A DNA stretch of 64,000 bases, from NCBI RefSeq assembly GCF_019649055.1, contig NW_026570231.1:1-64000 (forward strand), read 5' to 3'. Below the pieces are notes generated by a model. That model was not told the DNA's origin and did no database searches. It saw nothing but the letters and a program-made list of their open reading frames with translations. Position numbers and translations under genes: made by a program. Each line of letters begins with the position of its first letter. The first letter of the stretch is position 1. Below, one piece after another: positions 1-8,691 of the stretch. The DNA comes from Paramacrobiotus metropolitanus. Lineage: Eukaryota; Tardigrada; Eutardigrada; Parachela; Macrobiotidae.

Positions 1-52
1 GCGGTCGTGCGCTACGCTGTTCAGCATTTACCAACAACAGCACAGACGGTAA

Positions 53-412
53 CTACTTAGACTTTATTGAACTCGCAACGCGCACAGTAACTAAACAACA
101 AGAACGCCTTGCGGAACAAAACGCAAGAACCATAATGTACCGACTAAAGAGCGTACAACCCGTGTAACAAAACACAAAACAATCTGAATAAAGGAGAAAA
201 CTGACCGTAAAACAATGAAAATACCAGATAAAACGGTGCACCAAATCTACAATATGAGATCTCAGACGCGACATGAGCGTACGAACAAAAGGATGAAGGC
301 AAAGGAGATCATACGAGTGAAGCACGATTTCAGGCATTTCGCACAAAATACCAGACATTCTAACAATAGTGGGCAAAATCCGCCTCCCAAAATCTAGCAG
401 ACGGTGCCACAT
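53..412 (-). CDS. Hydrophobic Cys-rich ORF overlapping the small ORF stop (119 aa, doubtful)
   Basis: Opens at the ATG inside the TAATG that ends the previous ORF. The product is rich in Phe, Cys and Leu, with one or two possible membrane stretches at about residues 60-90. The overlap would allow termination-reinitiation, but base composition is AT-rich like the spacers, so it may be a chance ORF. No homolog recognised. Confidence 0.25.
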   Translation of the reverse strand: MWHRLLDFGRRILPTIVRMSGILCEMPEIVLHSYDLLCLHPFVRTLMSRLRSHIVDLVHRFIWYFHCFTVSFLLYSDCFVFCYTGCTLFSRYIMVLAFCSARRSCCLVTVRVASSIKSK

Positions 413-594
413 TAAGGAATCTTAGGAGGGAGCTTAGACACGGCCTCCTTAACAGCAATTCTTCCACGCTCAAAGCGCTGCTGGGCTTCAGTGCGTTCGG
501 CCATCTTCTGAGCGACTCTCTCCGTCCACGCTGTCACACGGTTCTCCAGCGCCTGCTTGGGCGCTCTCTTCTTCTCCGAAGCTGGAGGAGTCAT
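412..594 (-). CDS. Small charged ORF of the retroelement (60 aa)
   Basis: Starts MTPPASEKKRAPK if the Met at 594 is used; an in-frame Met at 615 would add seven residues. It is rich in Arg, Glu, Ala and Gln and predicted to be helical. The GC-rich, third-position-biased block ends exactly at its stop, which argues for real coding. It ends with TAA overlapping an ATG (TAATG) that opens the next frame. Function unknown. Confidence 0.5.
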   Translation of the reverse strand: MTPPASEKKRAPKQALENRVTAWTERVAQKMAERTEAQQRFERGRIAVKEAVSKLPPKIP

Positions 595-615
595 CGTGAT
601 TTGACATATAACCAC

Positions 616-1270
616 AGTACCACAGATCGCACAAATAAACTTAAGGCAGCGGGATCAGCGGAGTAAGATCACAATAATTGTAAACAATTAAATTAAAATA
701 AAAATTCGTACTGGGATACATTCAGGATAGGACTCTGCCAGCCGCCCACGCTGGCGACCGCATACTTCGTAAGCTGCGAAGTCCAACCGAATCAAAATAA
801 CACACAAATCTACGGCAGAACGTGTATACAACCGGAGTGCAGCAACGGTACCGAGAGCTGTCAGAAACTCTGCTAGTGTAGGTATATTGACTGAATATAC
901 ACTCATCAATTTACCACTTTTAGCACGAAAAACTCAAAGTTTCCTTTATTCCCTTTACGTTTTTAATTCCCTTTGCTGGGCCCTTCACACCTTACGCATT
1001 TACGACATTACAAAAACATTGGCTAAATTATACAGTCCATACAAAATTCACAGAACACTGAGCCATAACAATGGACTCAATCACAACTATTGAGAAGAGC
1101 AAGACAGCGCTCATTTAAACATTCAAAACGCGGCAGCCGTAAGATTATACGCGATCAAACCTGCCACGCTGAAACATCATTTAAAAACGCACAAAAAGGC
1201 AGATTTGAACAAAAAGGCCGGTACAGTTTAAATCGTCCAGCCGTACATTCTAAAAATACAAAACGGCCGC
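616..1270. other. Non-coding spacer inside the retroelement
   Basis: AT-rich spacer with no ORF I can support on either strand. It separates ORF6 from the small ORF at 412-594. Confidence 0.45.
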
Positions 1271-2092
1271 TCAAAAACAGGTAAAACGGATTCCGCGCAG
1301 AGAGTGGCGTTGCACAACAATGTGCTTACGCTTCTTCTTCAGTTTCTGATCAGTGCCGAAGTCGTCATCCACCCACAGCATATCCGCAGGCAAGAATTCC
1401 ATGGGATCCTTAAAATCCAGCTTGTGCTCTGCCCACCAGTCATCCACATCTAAGTCTGGCTCTTTCCAGTCCTCAAGATTGCCAGATCCCCAGATATTTG
1501 GAACAGGCTCGTCATCATCCAAGGTGTACAAAATACGGCCACAAGAACCCGGACCATTATTCTCACACTCCACACAACAGAGCTCTTCTTCCATCACTCG
1601 CTTGTTGTGTTCCACCCTGCGCTGCTGACGCTCGCGCGGAGTTTCCGGCGGGTTAAATAGGGATGGCAGACCATATTTCTTGCGCAGGCGTTCAGATGCT
1701 TCGCGTCGAACTGGAGTGTCGGGATACAGAATAAACCCAATCTTCAAGTAATACATCTGCGACTCCGACTTGCGGATGTTCTCAATCTCCAGAGCCACCT
1801 GAGCCTCGAAATCCAATGGCTCGGGTTCTACGAAAGTTAAGGCCATAATTTCCGAATTAGAGAGCCTGCACAGTTCTCTGATAGGAATGTACGGAGCATC
1901 AAGCGAACGCCAAAAGTGCACAAACTCAAAAATGTGTTCCTGGTTCGCCAGAACGTAAGCAACAGAGTCAGAAAATCTTACGAACTTACGGCGCTTTTGC
2001 TCGTCTTGCTCGGCACAAATCATACGCCCGCGCTCGGATTTATAAAATTCCATCTCCATTGTGTGAAAGAGCAGAGATTTAAACCAGAACAA
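1271..2092 (-). CDS. Retroelement ORF6, up to 273 aa, unknown acidic protein
   Basis: Intact ORF; the first Met at 2,092 gives 273 aa, but a second Met at 2,059 (MEMEFYKS) may be the true start. It has a CCVEC...C pattern near residue 170 that could bind metal, a highly acidic tryptophan-rich stretch (DDEPVPNIWG, then DVDDWWAEHK), and a basic KLKKKRKH tail resembling a nuclear localisation signal. No transmembrane segment. It lies between ORF5 and the small ORF, same strand, in a GC-richer block than its flanks. No family recognised. Confidence 0.68.
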   Translation of the reverse strand: MFWFKSLLFHTMEMEFYKSERGRMICAEQDEQKRRKFVRFSDSVAYVLANQEHIFEFVHFWRSLDAPYIPIRELCRLSNSEIMALTFVEPEPLDFEAQVALEIENIRKSESQMYYLKIGFILYPDTPVRREASERLRKKYGLPSLFNPPETPRERQQRRVEHNKRVMEEELCCVECENNGPGSCGRILYTLDDDEPVPNIWGSGNLEDWKEPDLDVDDWWAEHKLDFKDPMEFLPADMLWVDDDFGTDQKLKKKRKHIVVQRHSLRGIRFTCF

Positions 2093-2661
2093 ATGACGGC
2101 CAAGGGCTGAAGAATTTAAAAGCTGCAGCTAAAAATGTAAAAAGCAAAACTAAACAGGAAAACCGCTGACACACTGCAGCTGTGCAGACCGGAAACAGCT
2201 GTGCACTATGTGACTGCCACTGCCCTAACATTTAACGACATACGGGCGGTCGGTACAGTGACATAATTGTTTACATGTTCAAACGTGAAGACTTTGCATT
2301 TTTTCCAGAACGCGATGATATTTACACCTTTTATGTTTAGCTGTACTGTTTTGCTTGGATTTCCCGGGAATTGTAATTTTAAACAATCGGATTTAAACAC
2401 TATTCCACCATTTCTTGCCACACTGCCAATTTAATATCGTGCAAGGCCGACAACGGTAAGCCAATACATAGAGAAGTTGTGCACTAAAGAGCAACGCTAG
2501 AAGCTAATTGTAGAACTGACAGAAAAAAGGCTGTACCGAATTTGTAAACTCAAAGAAAGAGAAGGGTACTCATTTCAAACCGTGAAAAACACTAGATAGT
2601 GGCGAAGTAGAGGGCATAATAACGTGAAAAGCTTATTAAATGCTGTGTTGCAGGGAAACGG
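2093..2661. other. Non-coding spacer inside the retroelement
   Basis: Spacer between ORF5 and ORF6. Only short out-of-context ORFs are present. Partly self-complementary CAGCTGTGCA/GTGCAC motifs lie near 2,176-2,212. No function assigned. Confidence 0.45.
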
Positions 2662-3510
2662 CTAAACAGCAGCGCCCATATTATCATCATCATCATCATC
2701 GCGGCGTGGACGGTGACGTTTGGCGATCGAAGCATCCAGCTTGCCCGGGCCGCGTTTCTCCTGTCCTTCATGTAACAGCCAACGCGTTTGTTGCAATTGC
2801 TGCTGCTGTTGGGATGACGAGCGCGGATCCGCTGCATTCACACGCTCGAAATAGCGCTGCTCCGCTTCCAAACGGTGATCCTCGTCAATATTGGAAACCA
2901 ATTCCTCGATATGCTGATTATACGCGTCCACGAGCGTAACAACGGCACCATGGTCTCCCGTTTCCCCCGGGACATAATCCAATGCAGTGAGGAACTCAAT
3001 GGGGTTACGCACAACATTAATGCCGTAGTTCCGACGGAGTTCGCAAACAATTTGCCCGATGAGCCATCCCTGGCGGAAGTCCACACGCAGGTAACGAAGT
3101 AAAGCATAGTGTGCATCCTTTGACAGATCCAGAGTGTGGACAAAGCGGTTATATTTGTCCACCGTCATCTCCGATCCATTATGGTAAATCTTGCCGCGAA
3201 AACGCAATCGAGTTTCAGGATGCAGCTCCACATAATCTCTGTCCGGATTGTAGGGACAATGAATCAAACCAGACGGGGGAATATAACTCTTTCCTCCACG
3301 AGCATAGTCATGCGGAGACGGACGAAGGCCACAATCCACCATGCGATGGGACCATTCAAATGTTGGTTCAGGCCATCCGGTGTGAGGATCAGGATACTGT
3401 GGCGGCTGAACGTCGGCCAAGACATCTGCTACAACCTGTACCGAATCTTCCGAGGAACTCGGTATCCTCATGCATGAAGGAATGATGTGCTGGCACTTTC
3501 GGCGATACAT
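2662..3510 (-). CDS. Retroelement ORF5, 282 aa, unknown accessory protein
   Basis: Long intact ORF downstream of pol, in the place where env or other accessory genes sit. There is no signal peptide or membrane segment, so it is not an obvious env. The middle (residues about 80-190) is well-ordered-looking with Trp, Tyr and Pro. The C-terminus has a short polyglutamine run, a basic KRHRPRR patch resembling a nuclear localisation signal, and six aspartates coded by a GAT repeat at about 2,684-2,701. Base composition is more GC-rich than the spacers on either side, which supports coding. No family recognised. Confidence 0.7.
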   Translation of the reverse strand: MYRRKCQHIIPSCMRIPSSSEDSVQVVADVLADVQPPQYPDPHTGWPEPTFEWSHRMVDCGLRPSPHDYARGGKSYIPPSGLIHCPYNPDRDYVELHPETRLRFRGKIYHNGSEMTVDKYNRFVHTLDLSKDAHYALLRYLRVDFRQGWLIGQIVCELRRNYGINVVRNPIEFLTALDYVPGETGDHGAVVTLVDAYNQHIEELVSNIDEDHRLEAEQRYFERVNAADPRSSSQQQQQLQQTRWLLHEGQEKRGPGKLDASIAKRHRPRRDDDDDDNMGAAV

Positions 3511-3965
3511 TATCAGAAATTGTTAGGCGTAAAATCAGTGTAGAAAGGAGCAACTTCGCACAAGACCAAGAGCGAATTAATCAATGACACTGATCTTTGC
3601 TGGTAAAATCGCATTTGCGGCCAGCTAAAAGCAGCTTTTCCACGCAAGTGATATGCCGAAAGAGCAACGAACGCTACGTACTGCGGACTGCGTCCAATGG
3701 CGAATGCGGCTACTCAATCCGTACGCACACACACAGATTTAATGGGAACTTTCCAAACAATTTAATGCAGTAGAGAGTAAAAATTCCAATTCTTAAAATT
3801 CAGAAATAAAAATAAAATAGAATAAATGTACAAATTTACACGGCCGCTCGGCCTTTAAATCCAGATTACATAAGGTACAGATCCGGCAAAATTTCACAAA
3901 TCAGACTTCATTTCAGCCAGAAAAACCGAAGGTGTTTATATAAGTAATCATATGGCGAAATGGCA
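3511..3965. other. Non-coding spacer inside the retroelement
   Basis: AT-rich spacer between the pol tail and ORF5. No convincing ORF, splice site pair or repeat seen. It includes a run of A/T-rich bases near 3,780-3,835. Confidence 0.5.
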
Positions 3966-4877
3966 CTACCATGGAAGCAACCGACGGTGTACTGATTCGG
4001 CTAATATCTTACGCCATTGAAACGGGATCAGAATTTTAGGGATTCTCTTCTGGATATCCTCTCTTTCGCCGTAATGGCAGATAATGCCTTTTACTTTTAG
4101 AACTAAAGGAAGATGCCAGGCCGCGTATGCAGATTCTTCGAGAGTACAATCTCCATCAACTACGGCGTCCCACAACATCATGTCACTACACTCCATCTGG
4201 CGATACCTCCAGAATTCCTGTTTATCCAGGGCGTCATCTGATATTACGCCCTGAGGCCAGAACTGCTCAATCGGACGCGCCCAGGCCGGAGCTGGAAAGA
4301 TTTTGTCTTCTACAGTAGGCGGTGAAATCTGTGTTGGCTGCATCGGCCCGATTTCCATTGCATTACAGGTAATTGGCTGAGAACCACTGGCCAACGGCTC
4401 AACTGGTTCCGATTGACCCCCTCCCGACTGGGATACATTCAGAATAGGCGGTTCTCTATCACTTGTGGCCATGCGCTTTTTAGCATCAGCCGACGGGTCT
4501 CTTTTACGCTTTTTGTCGTTGTTCTGATTAGTAAATCTCTCCACAGGTTTCACCACACGCCCGGAGCGGGTTTTCAAAAGCGGTACTTCTTCCATCTGGT
4601 TATCCAGATATTCAGCGTACTCAGCATCAAGGCGCGACGATGCTGAATCAACGGACGGAATCACCGGCGGCGGCGCGGGCGCCTCAACCAATTCGTCGGG
4701 ACATTCTTTCTCCACACAATCGAGTAATTTGGGTAAGTGCTCGTCTTGTAGAATAGTATCGACGTCGCGGAAATTATACGGCTTTAAACGGCTGACATGT
4801 ACAGTGTCAGTTTTAACGTTCCCACGCCTATTACTCTTTACTACATAGTGAACCGGCCCAGACTGACGAACAATTTC
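3966..4877 (-). pseudogene. Pol C-terminal tail in a shifted frame, with a third, truncated copy of the integrase zinc-domain region
   Basis: The frame is open from 4,877 to 3,966, and its start reads like the end of a Gypsy integrase (chromo-like and GPVHY-type residues, then TRSGRVVKP). A frame change between about 4,880 and 4,920 and a TGA at 4,878-4,880 separate it from ORF3, so it is best read as the detached tail of a broken pol. If translated alone it would start at 4,715 (249 aa). Its C-terminus (FW..RQME, then ILIPFQWRKIL and a His) matches the segment that precedes and enters the zinc finger in ORF2 and ORF3, but it stops before the Cys pair. Confidence 0.75.
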
Positions 4878-7800
4878 TCATCCAGCAGTCCAACGGGGCA
4901 TAAGGGATGGATTCTTCCCACTTTTCGATGTAGTACATAAACTAAAACCTGATCTCCGGATTTATACGAAGTATGCGATATATTAGCGTCATATCTAATT
5001 TTGTCTTTAAGCTTATGGCGAAACTCTTCAGCATTCACCAAGTCCAGGGCCTCACCAAGGCCGCGCTGCATCTGCTGTACGTATACATGAGCGGGAATCA
5101 CGAAATCCTCTTCAAACGGCAGAAAGTTATTTATCGGTAAGCGCATCTCGGTGCCGTGCATCATGAAGAATGGTGTGCGGCCCGTTCTCTCCACTACTTT
5201 ACTGTTAAAGGCAGCACAAAGTGCTGGGAGGAATATATCCCAGTCACTTTGCTGTTCATTAACATACTTCGCTAGCGCCTTTTTGATTTCCCCTACACGT
5301 TTTTCAACAAGACCGTTACCCTGCTGGTGGCCTGACGCCGTCGGTGCGTGAGCAACACCAGCGAGAGCGAGAAGCTCCCGAAACATTTCAGACATGAAAT
5401 TACTGCCGCGGTCTGAGGTAATGTGTACCGGCATGCCAAAGACCGTGAGAATACGACGATAAAAGAACAACGCCAGAGTGGCGGCATCATTTCTCTCAAC
5501 TGCCTCCGCGACTTTATATTTACTTCCGTAATCGACAGCGATTATTATGTTTTTATTTCCAGATTCCGTTGTTGGGAGTGCCGGAGCAACGTCGATTGCC
5601 CAAACTATCCGAGGAGGAACGGTCGGGTTTGACTGGAGAGCGCCGGCCGGGGCCGTAGCGAGAGGATTTTGTGCAAGACACGCCGGGCAAGAAGCACAAT
5701 AACTTTTAACAGACTCAAACATACGGGGCCAATAAAAATACTTGTACATCCTTTTATAGGTGGCCAGGACGCCCAAGTGTGCCGCTAGCGGGGAATCATG
5801 GTTATCCTGAAGGAACTGAAGCCGCCAGTGAACAGGTACATACATGCAGTAATAAATCTTCCGGTTTAATTCGAACTTATAATATACAACGCCCTGTTTC
5901 ACTACAAATTTGTTTAGATGTAATTTCTCGTGGTCTGACATCTTTTCCTTTTTATTCTCTAGGAGCAGCCGCCATCGGACAATCCGGGCATCGCGAGACT
6001 GCTCTTCGGCCCAGTGTGAAGCTTTGTCATCAGTAATCAACTTTTGGACTTTATCGGCGTCGAAGGCTTGCACATCCTCTTGAGAGACTGCCTTCACCTC
6101 AGCCGACATCATTTCGAAGCGGATGTCCACATAATCTCTCTCCAAAACCGCAAAGCAGCATTCAATCATCGCTGCATCACCGGCAAAAGGCGAAGTTTGC
6201 CGATAATCAAATTCGATATCCGAGTCATCCGAGTCGGGTTCCAGTTGCTCTCCTGGATTTCTGCTCAAGGCGTCGGCAATAACATTCTCTTTGCCAGGTA
6301 TGTGAACAGGTTTAGTGTTAAATTGCTGGATATACAACGCCCAGCGCCCAAGGCGGCCAGCGGCATCGCGCATATTATTTAAAAACACTAAAGCTTGGTG
6401 ATCGGTTTGTACTTCGAACTGATAGTCAGACAAATAATGCTTCCACTTCTTTAAGGCACAGATAACCGCGTAAGCTTCAAGCTCAGTAGGGAAATACAGT
6501 CTTTTCTGTGTTTCAGTCAACTTGCGGCTTAAATATGCAATAGGACGCCAATTTGTTGGCACATCCGTCGGTTTATCCTTGGGACATTGCATAAGAACTG
6601 CACCCACAGCAATAGTACTGGCATCAACGATAACACGCGACAAAGCCTCCGGATCATAACGGGCCAAGACCGGCGCCGTCACCAAGGCCTCCTTCAATTG
6701 TTCCGCAGACCTGCACTGATCCGTTCCCCATTCAAAGGTAACTTTTTTAGGAATTAGTTTTTGAAGCGGCTCAGCGATTTCTTGGAAGTTCTTAATAAAT
6801 TGACGATAATATCCTACCATACCTAAAAATCTGAGAATATCTTTCTTATCTTTTATAGGACCAAATTCCTTAACCGCCTGGATCTTCTCTGGATCCGTGC
6901 TTATACCAAATTGATCGACCGTATGACCCAGGAACGTTATTGAATTTACAAATAATTCTGTCTTTTCAGGATTAATGGTCCAGCCGCATTCCTGGAGCCG
7001 CAGGAAGAGCTCCTGTAAGTCTCGCATATGATCAGCCAGGTTTTTACTGAAGACAATAATGTCATCAATAAAAACCAACACATTCCTCCACTTCATGTTC
7101 GCAAGAGTCAAATCCATGGCGCGCTGGAAGGCAGAAGGCGCGTCCTTCATCCCAAAGGGTAAGACTTTGTATTGAAACGTGAACTCTTCACCAACCATTG
7201 TCGTTTTACATCGGTCTTCTGGTTTGATTTTTATTTGCCAAAAGCCACTCTTTAAGTCAATCTTGCTAAAGACCGTAGCTTTATCGAGGGCATTTAATAT
7301 GTCGTCAACTCTGGGAAGCGGGTAACTGCTGCCCATTAACCGTTCGTTTAATTTGCGAAAATCCACGGTTAATCGCCGAGATTTATCCTTCTTTTTTACG
7401 ATACATATGGGATTGCCCCACGCCGAATTTGTTGGCTCAATTATACCGTCTTTAATCATTTCCTGTGTTTTAGCCTGAAGCCACTTCCTATCTTCAAACG
7501 ATGTCCGGTACGGAGGAGTTCTAACCGGCAAACTTGTGCCTGTATCCACGGAGTGCTCATAAATGGTACAGCATCCCACAGGACGCGCTTTAGTCGGTAG
7601 GACTGATTTTGCCTGATAGAATATAGCCTTTAGTTGTTCCTTGCTAGGGCAAATATCTCCCACTTTAATTTTCGCGAAAGTTTCTTCTGTTTCAGGATCG
7701 ACAACGGCAACAGCGGATGGCGGCGACTGGATAACCATGCATTCATTTATTTTCTCCGGCACAGAAACTGCCTTTTCGCCATCAGCAGGAATGCCAGTAA

Positions 7801-8683
7801 TCGCTTCTTGACAACTGTCCTGAAACTCTGGAGAGTCCATCTGATAGACCGCATCGACGAGCGCAACTTCGCCAAGGTTGGTTTCCTCGTTCAGAACCAA
7901 TGGTTTATCCGAAACGTTGACAACACAGACTCGGCAATTACCGTACTCATTAAGCGTTAAGACGCCGTCCAAGAGTACCGCATTCTTGTTTGATTCGGGA
8001 ATTTTTCCTTCATATAAAAACGGCTGGGTGTATAGGTACTCATCCTGAAATTCCATAAACTGCTCATCGGACATGGACGTCGTTGCCCGAATAATTCCCT
8101 GTGAGTGGGGCTGAATTATAACCGGTGAAGCCGGGAAAAGCTCCATTTTAAAGCAGTCGATAGGACCAGGTTCAGGCTCAAACCGATAAATGTCCTGTTC
8201 AACCGAGTTAACTTCAACCTGTGCTTGAGCCTGTTTCAGATGGGCGTCCCTGTACGCCAACTCAATGACATCCTTCGAATACACACAAGCTGGGATATCG
8301 GTGGATTCGCGGACGTCCTGCGACCGTTTCGGTAAATTTTTAGCCGTCGGTTGTTGTGGCACCGGTGCCGGCTGCACTGTCTCGGCGGACAACTGGCTTG
8401 CGGCCTCGCGCTCGGCGTATTCCCGCCGAATTCTACGGCTGAAACTGGACTTTTTACGCCTAGGAGAATTCCTTCCCGAACCTTCCGGTGATGGTTCGTA
8501 ATTTCCTACGGTGGGTTGTACTGAATTAGCAGCTGCAGATTCGCTCAATGCTTTTTGTCTCTGAATGTCATTCCAGATTTCCCACTGTTCATTAATATTA
8601 ATTTTTGTCGCAACATCGTAGGTCGCTCTGACATCCTCCGAAACGAACTCAGACGGCTTCGGCGGCGGTGAGTTACTAATCAT
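4841..8683 (-). CDS. pol: Retroelement ORF3: Pol with reverse transcriptase, RNase H, integrase (C-terminus frameshifted)
   Basis: Residues 1-350 contain a beta-rich linker of the kind found between protease and RT in Gypsy elements. RT spans about 400-600, with the YPLPRVDDIL region near 454 and the catalytic FIDD box near 540. RNase H starts near 684 (VDAS). The integrase HHCC finger is at about 965-998, followed by a D,D-35-E core: WAID near 1,028, SDRG near 1,091, and E about 36 residues later. All catalytic residues are present. The last roughly 15 codons are out of frame: the conserved downstream pol tail continues in the frame of the 3,966-4,877 ORF. It starts 8 bases after ORF2, so it may be made by reinitiation. 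Confidence 0.92.
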   Translation of the reverse strand: MISNSPPPKPSEFVSEDVRATYDVATKININEQWEIWNDIQRQKALSESAAANSVQPTVGNYEPSPEGSGRNSPRRKKSSFSRRIRREYAEREAASQLSAETVQPAPVPQQPTAKNLPKRSQDVRESTDIPACVYSKDVIELAYRDAHLKQAQAQVEVNSVEQDIYRFEPEPGPIDCFKMELFPASPVIIQPHSQGIIRATTSMSDEQFMEFQDEYLYTQPFLYEGKIPESNKNAVLLDGVLTLNEYGNCRVCVVNVSDKPLVLNEETNLGEVALVDAVYQMDSPEFQDSCQEAITGIPADGEKAVSVPEKINECMVIQSPPSAVAVVDPETEETFAKIKVGDICPSKEQLKAIFYQAKSVLPTKARPVGCCTIYEHSVDTGTSLPVRTPPYRTSFEDRKWLQAKTQEMIKDGIIEPTNSAWGNPICIVKKKDKSRRLTVDFRKLNERLMGSSYPLPRVDDILNALDKATVFSKIDLKSGFWQIKIKPEDRCKTTMVGEEFTFQYKVLPFGMKDAPSAFQRAMDLTLANMKWRNVLVFIDDIIVFSKNLADHMRDLQELFLRLQECGWTINPEKTELFVNSITFLGHTVDQFGISTDPEKIQAVKEFGPIKDKKDILRFLGMVGYYRQFIKNFQEIAEPLQKLIPKKVTFEWGTDQCRSAEQLKEALVTAPVLARYDPEALSRVIVDASTIAVGAVLMQCPKDKPTDVPTNWRPIAYLSRKLTETQKRLYFPTELEAYAVICALKKWKHYLSDYQFEVQTDHQALVFLNNMRDAAGRLGRWALYIQQFNTKPVHIPGKENVIADALSRNPGEQLEPDSDDSDIEFDYRQTSPFAGDAAMIECCFAVLERDYVDIRFEMMSAEVKAVSQEDVQAFDADKVQKLITDDKASHWAEEQSRDARIVRWRLLLENKKEKMSDHEKLHLNKFVVKQGVVYYKFELNRKIYYCMYVPVHWRLQFLQDNHDSPLAAHLGVLATYKRMYKYFYWPRMFESVKSYCASCPACLAQNPLATAPAGALQSNPTVPPRIVWAIDVAPALPTTESGNKNIIIAVDYGSKYKVAEAVERNDAATLALFFYRRILTVFGMPVHITSDRGSNFMSEMFRELLALAGVAHAPTASGHQQGNGLVEKRVGEIKKALAKYVNEQQSDWDIFLPALCAAFNSKVVERTGRTPFFMMHGTEMRLPINNFLPFEEDFVIPAHVYVQQMQRGLGEALDLVNAEEFRHKLKDKIRYDANISHTSYKSGDQVLVYVLHRKVGRIHPLCPVGLLDEKLFVSLGRFTM

Positions 8684-8691
8684 TTGAGAAT

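Noticed and set aside
1-411. 3' LTR of the retroelement at the left edge
   Set aside because: No stretch here resembles 15,250-15,680, so the 3' LTR must lie outside the window.
4878-4880. Programmed readthrough or frameshift in pol
   Set aside because: The break falls inside the conserved integrase tail with no slippery site or stem-loop seen; mutation or sequencing error is simpler.
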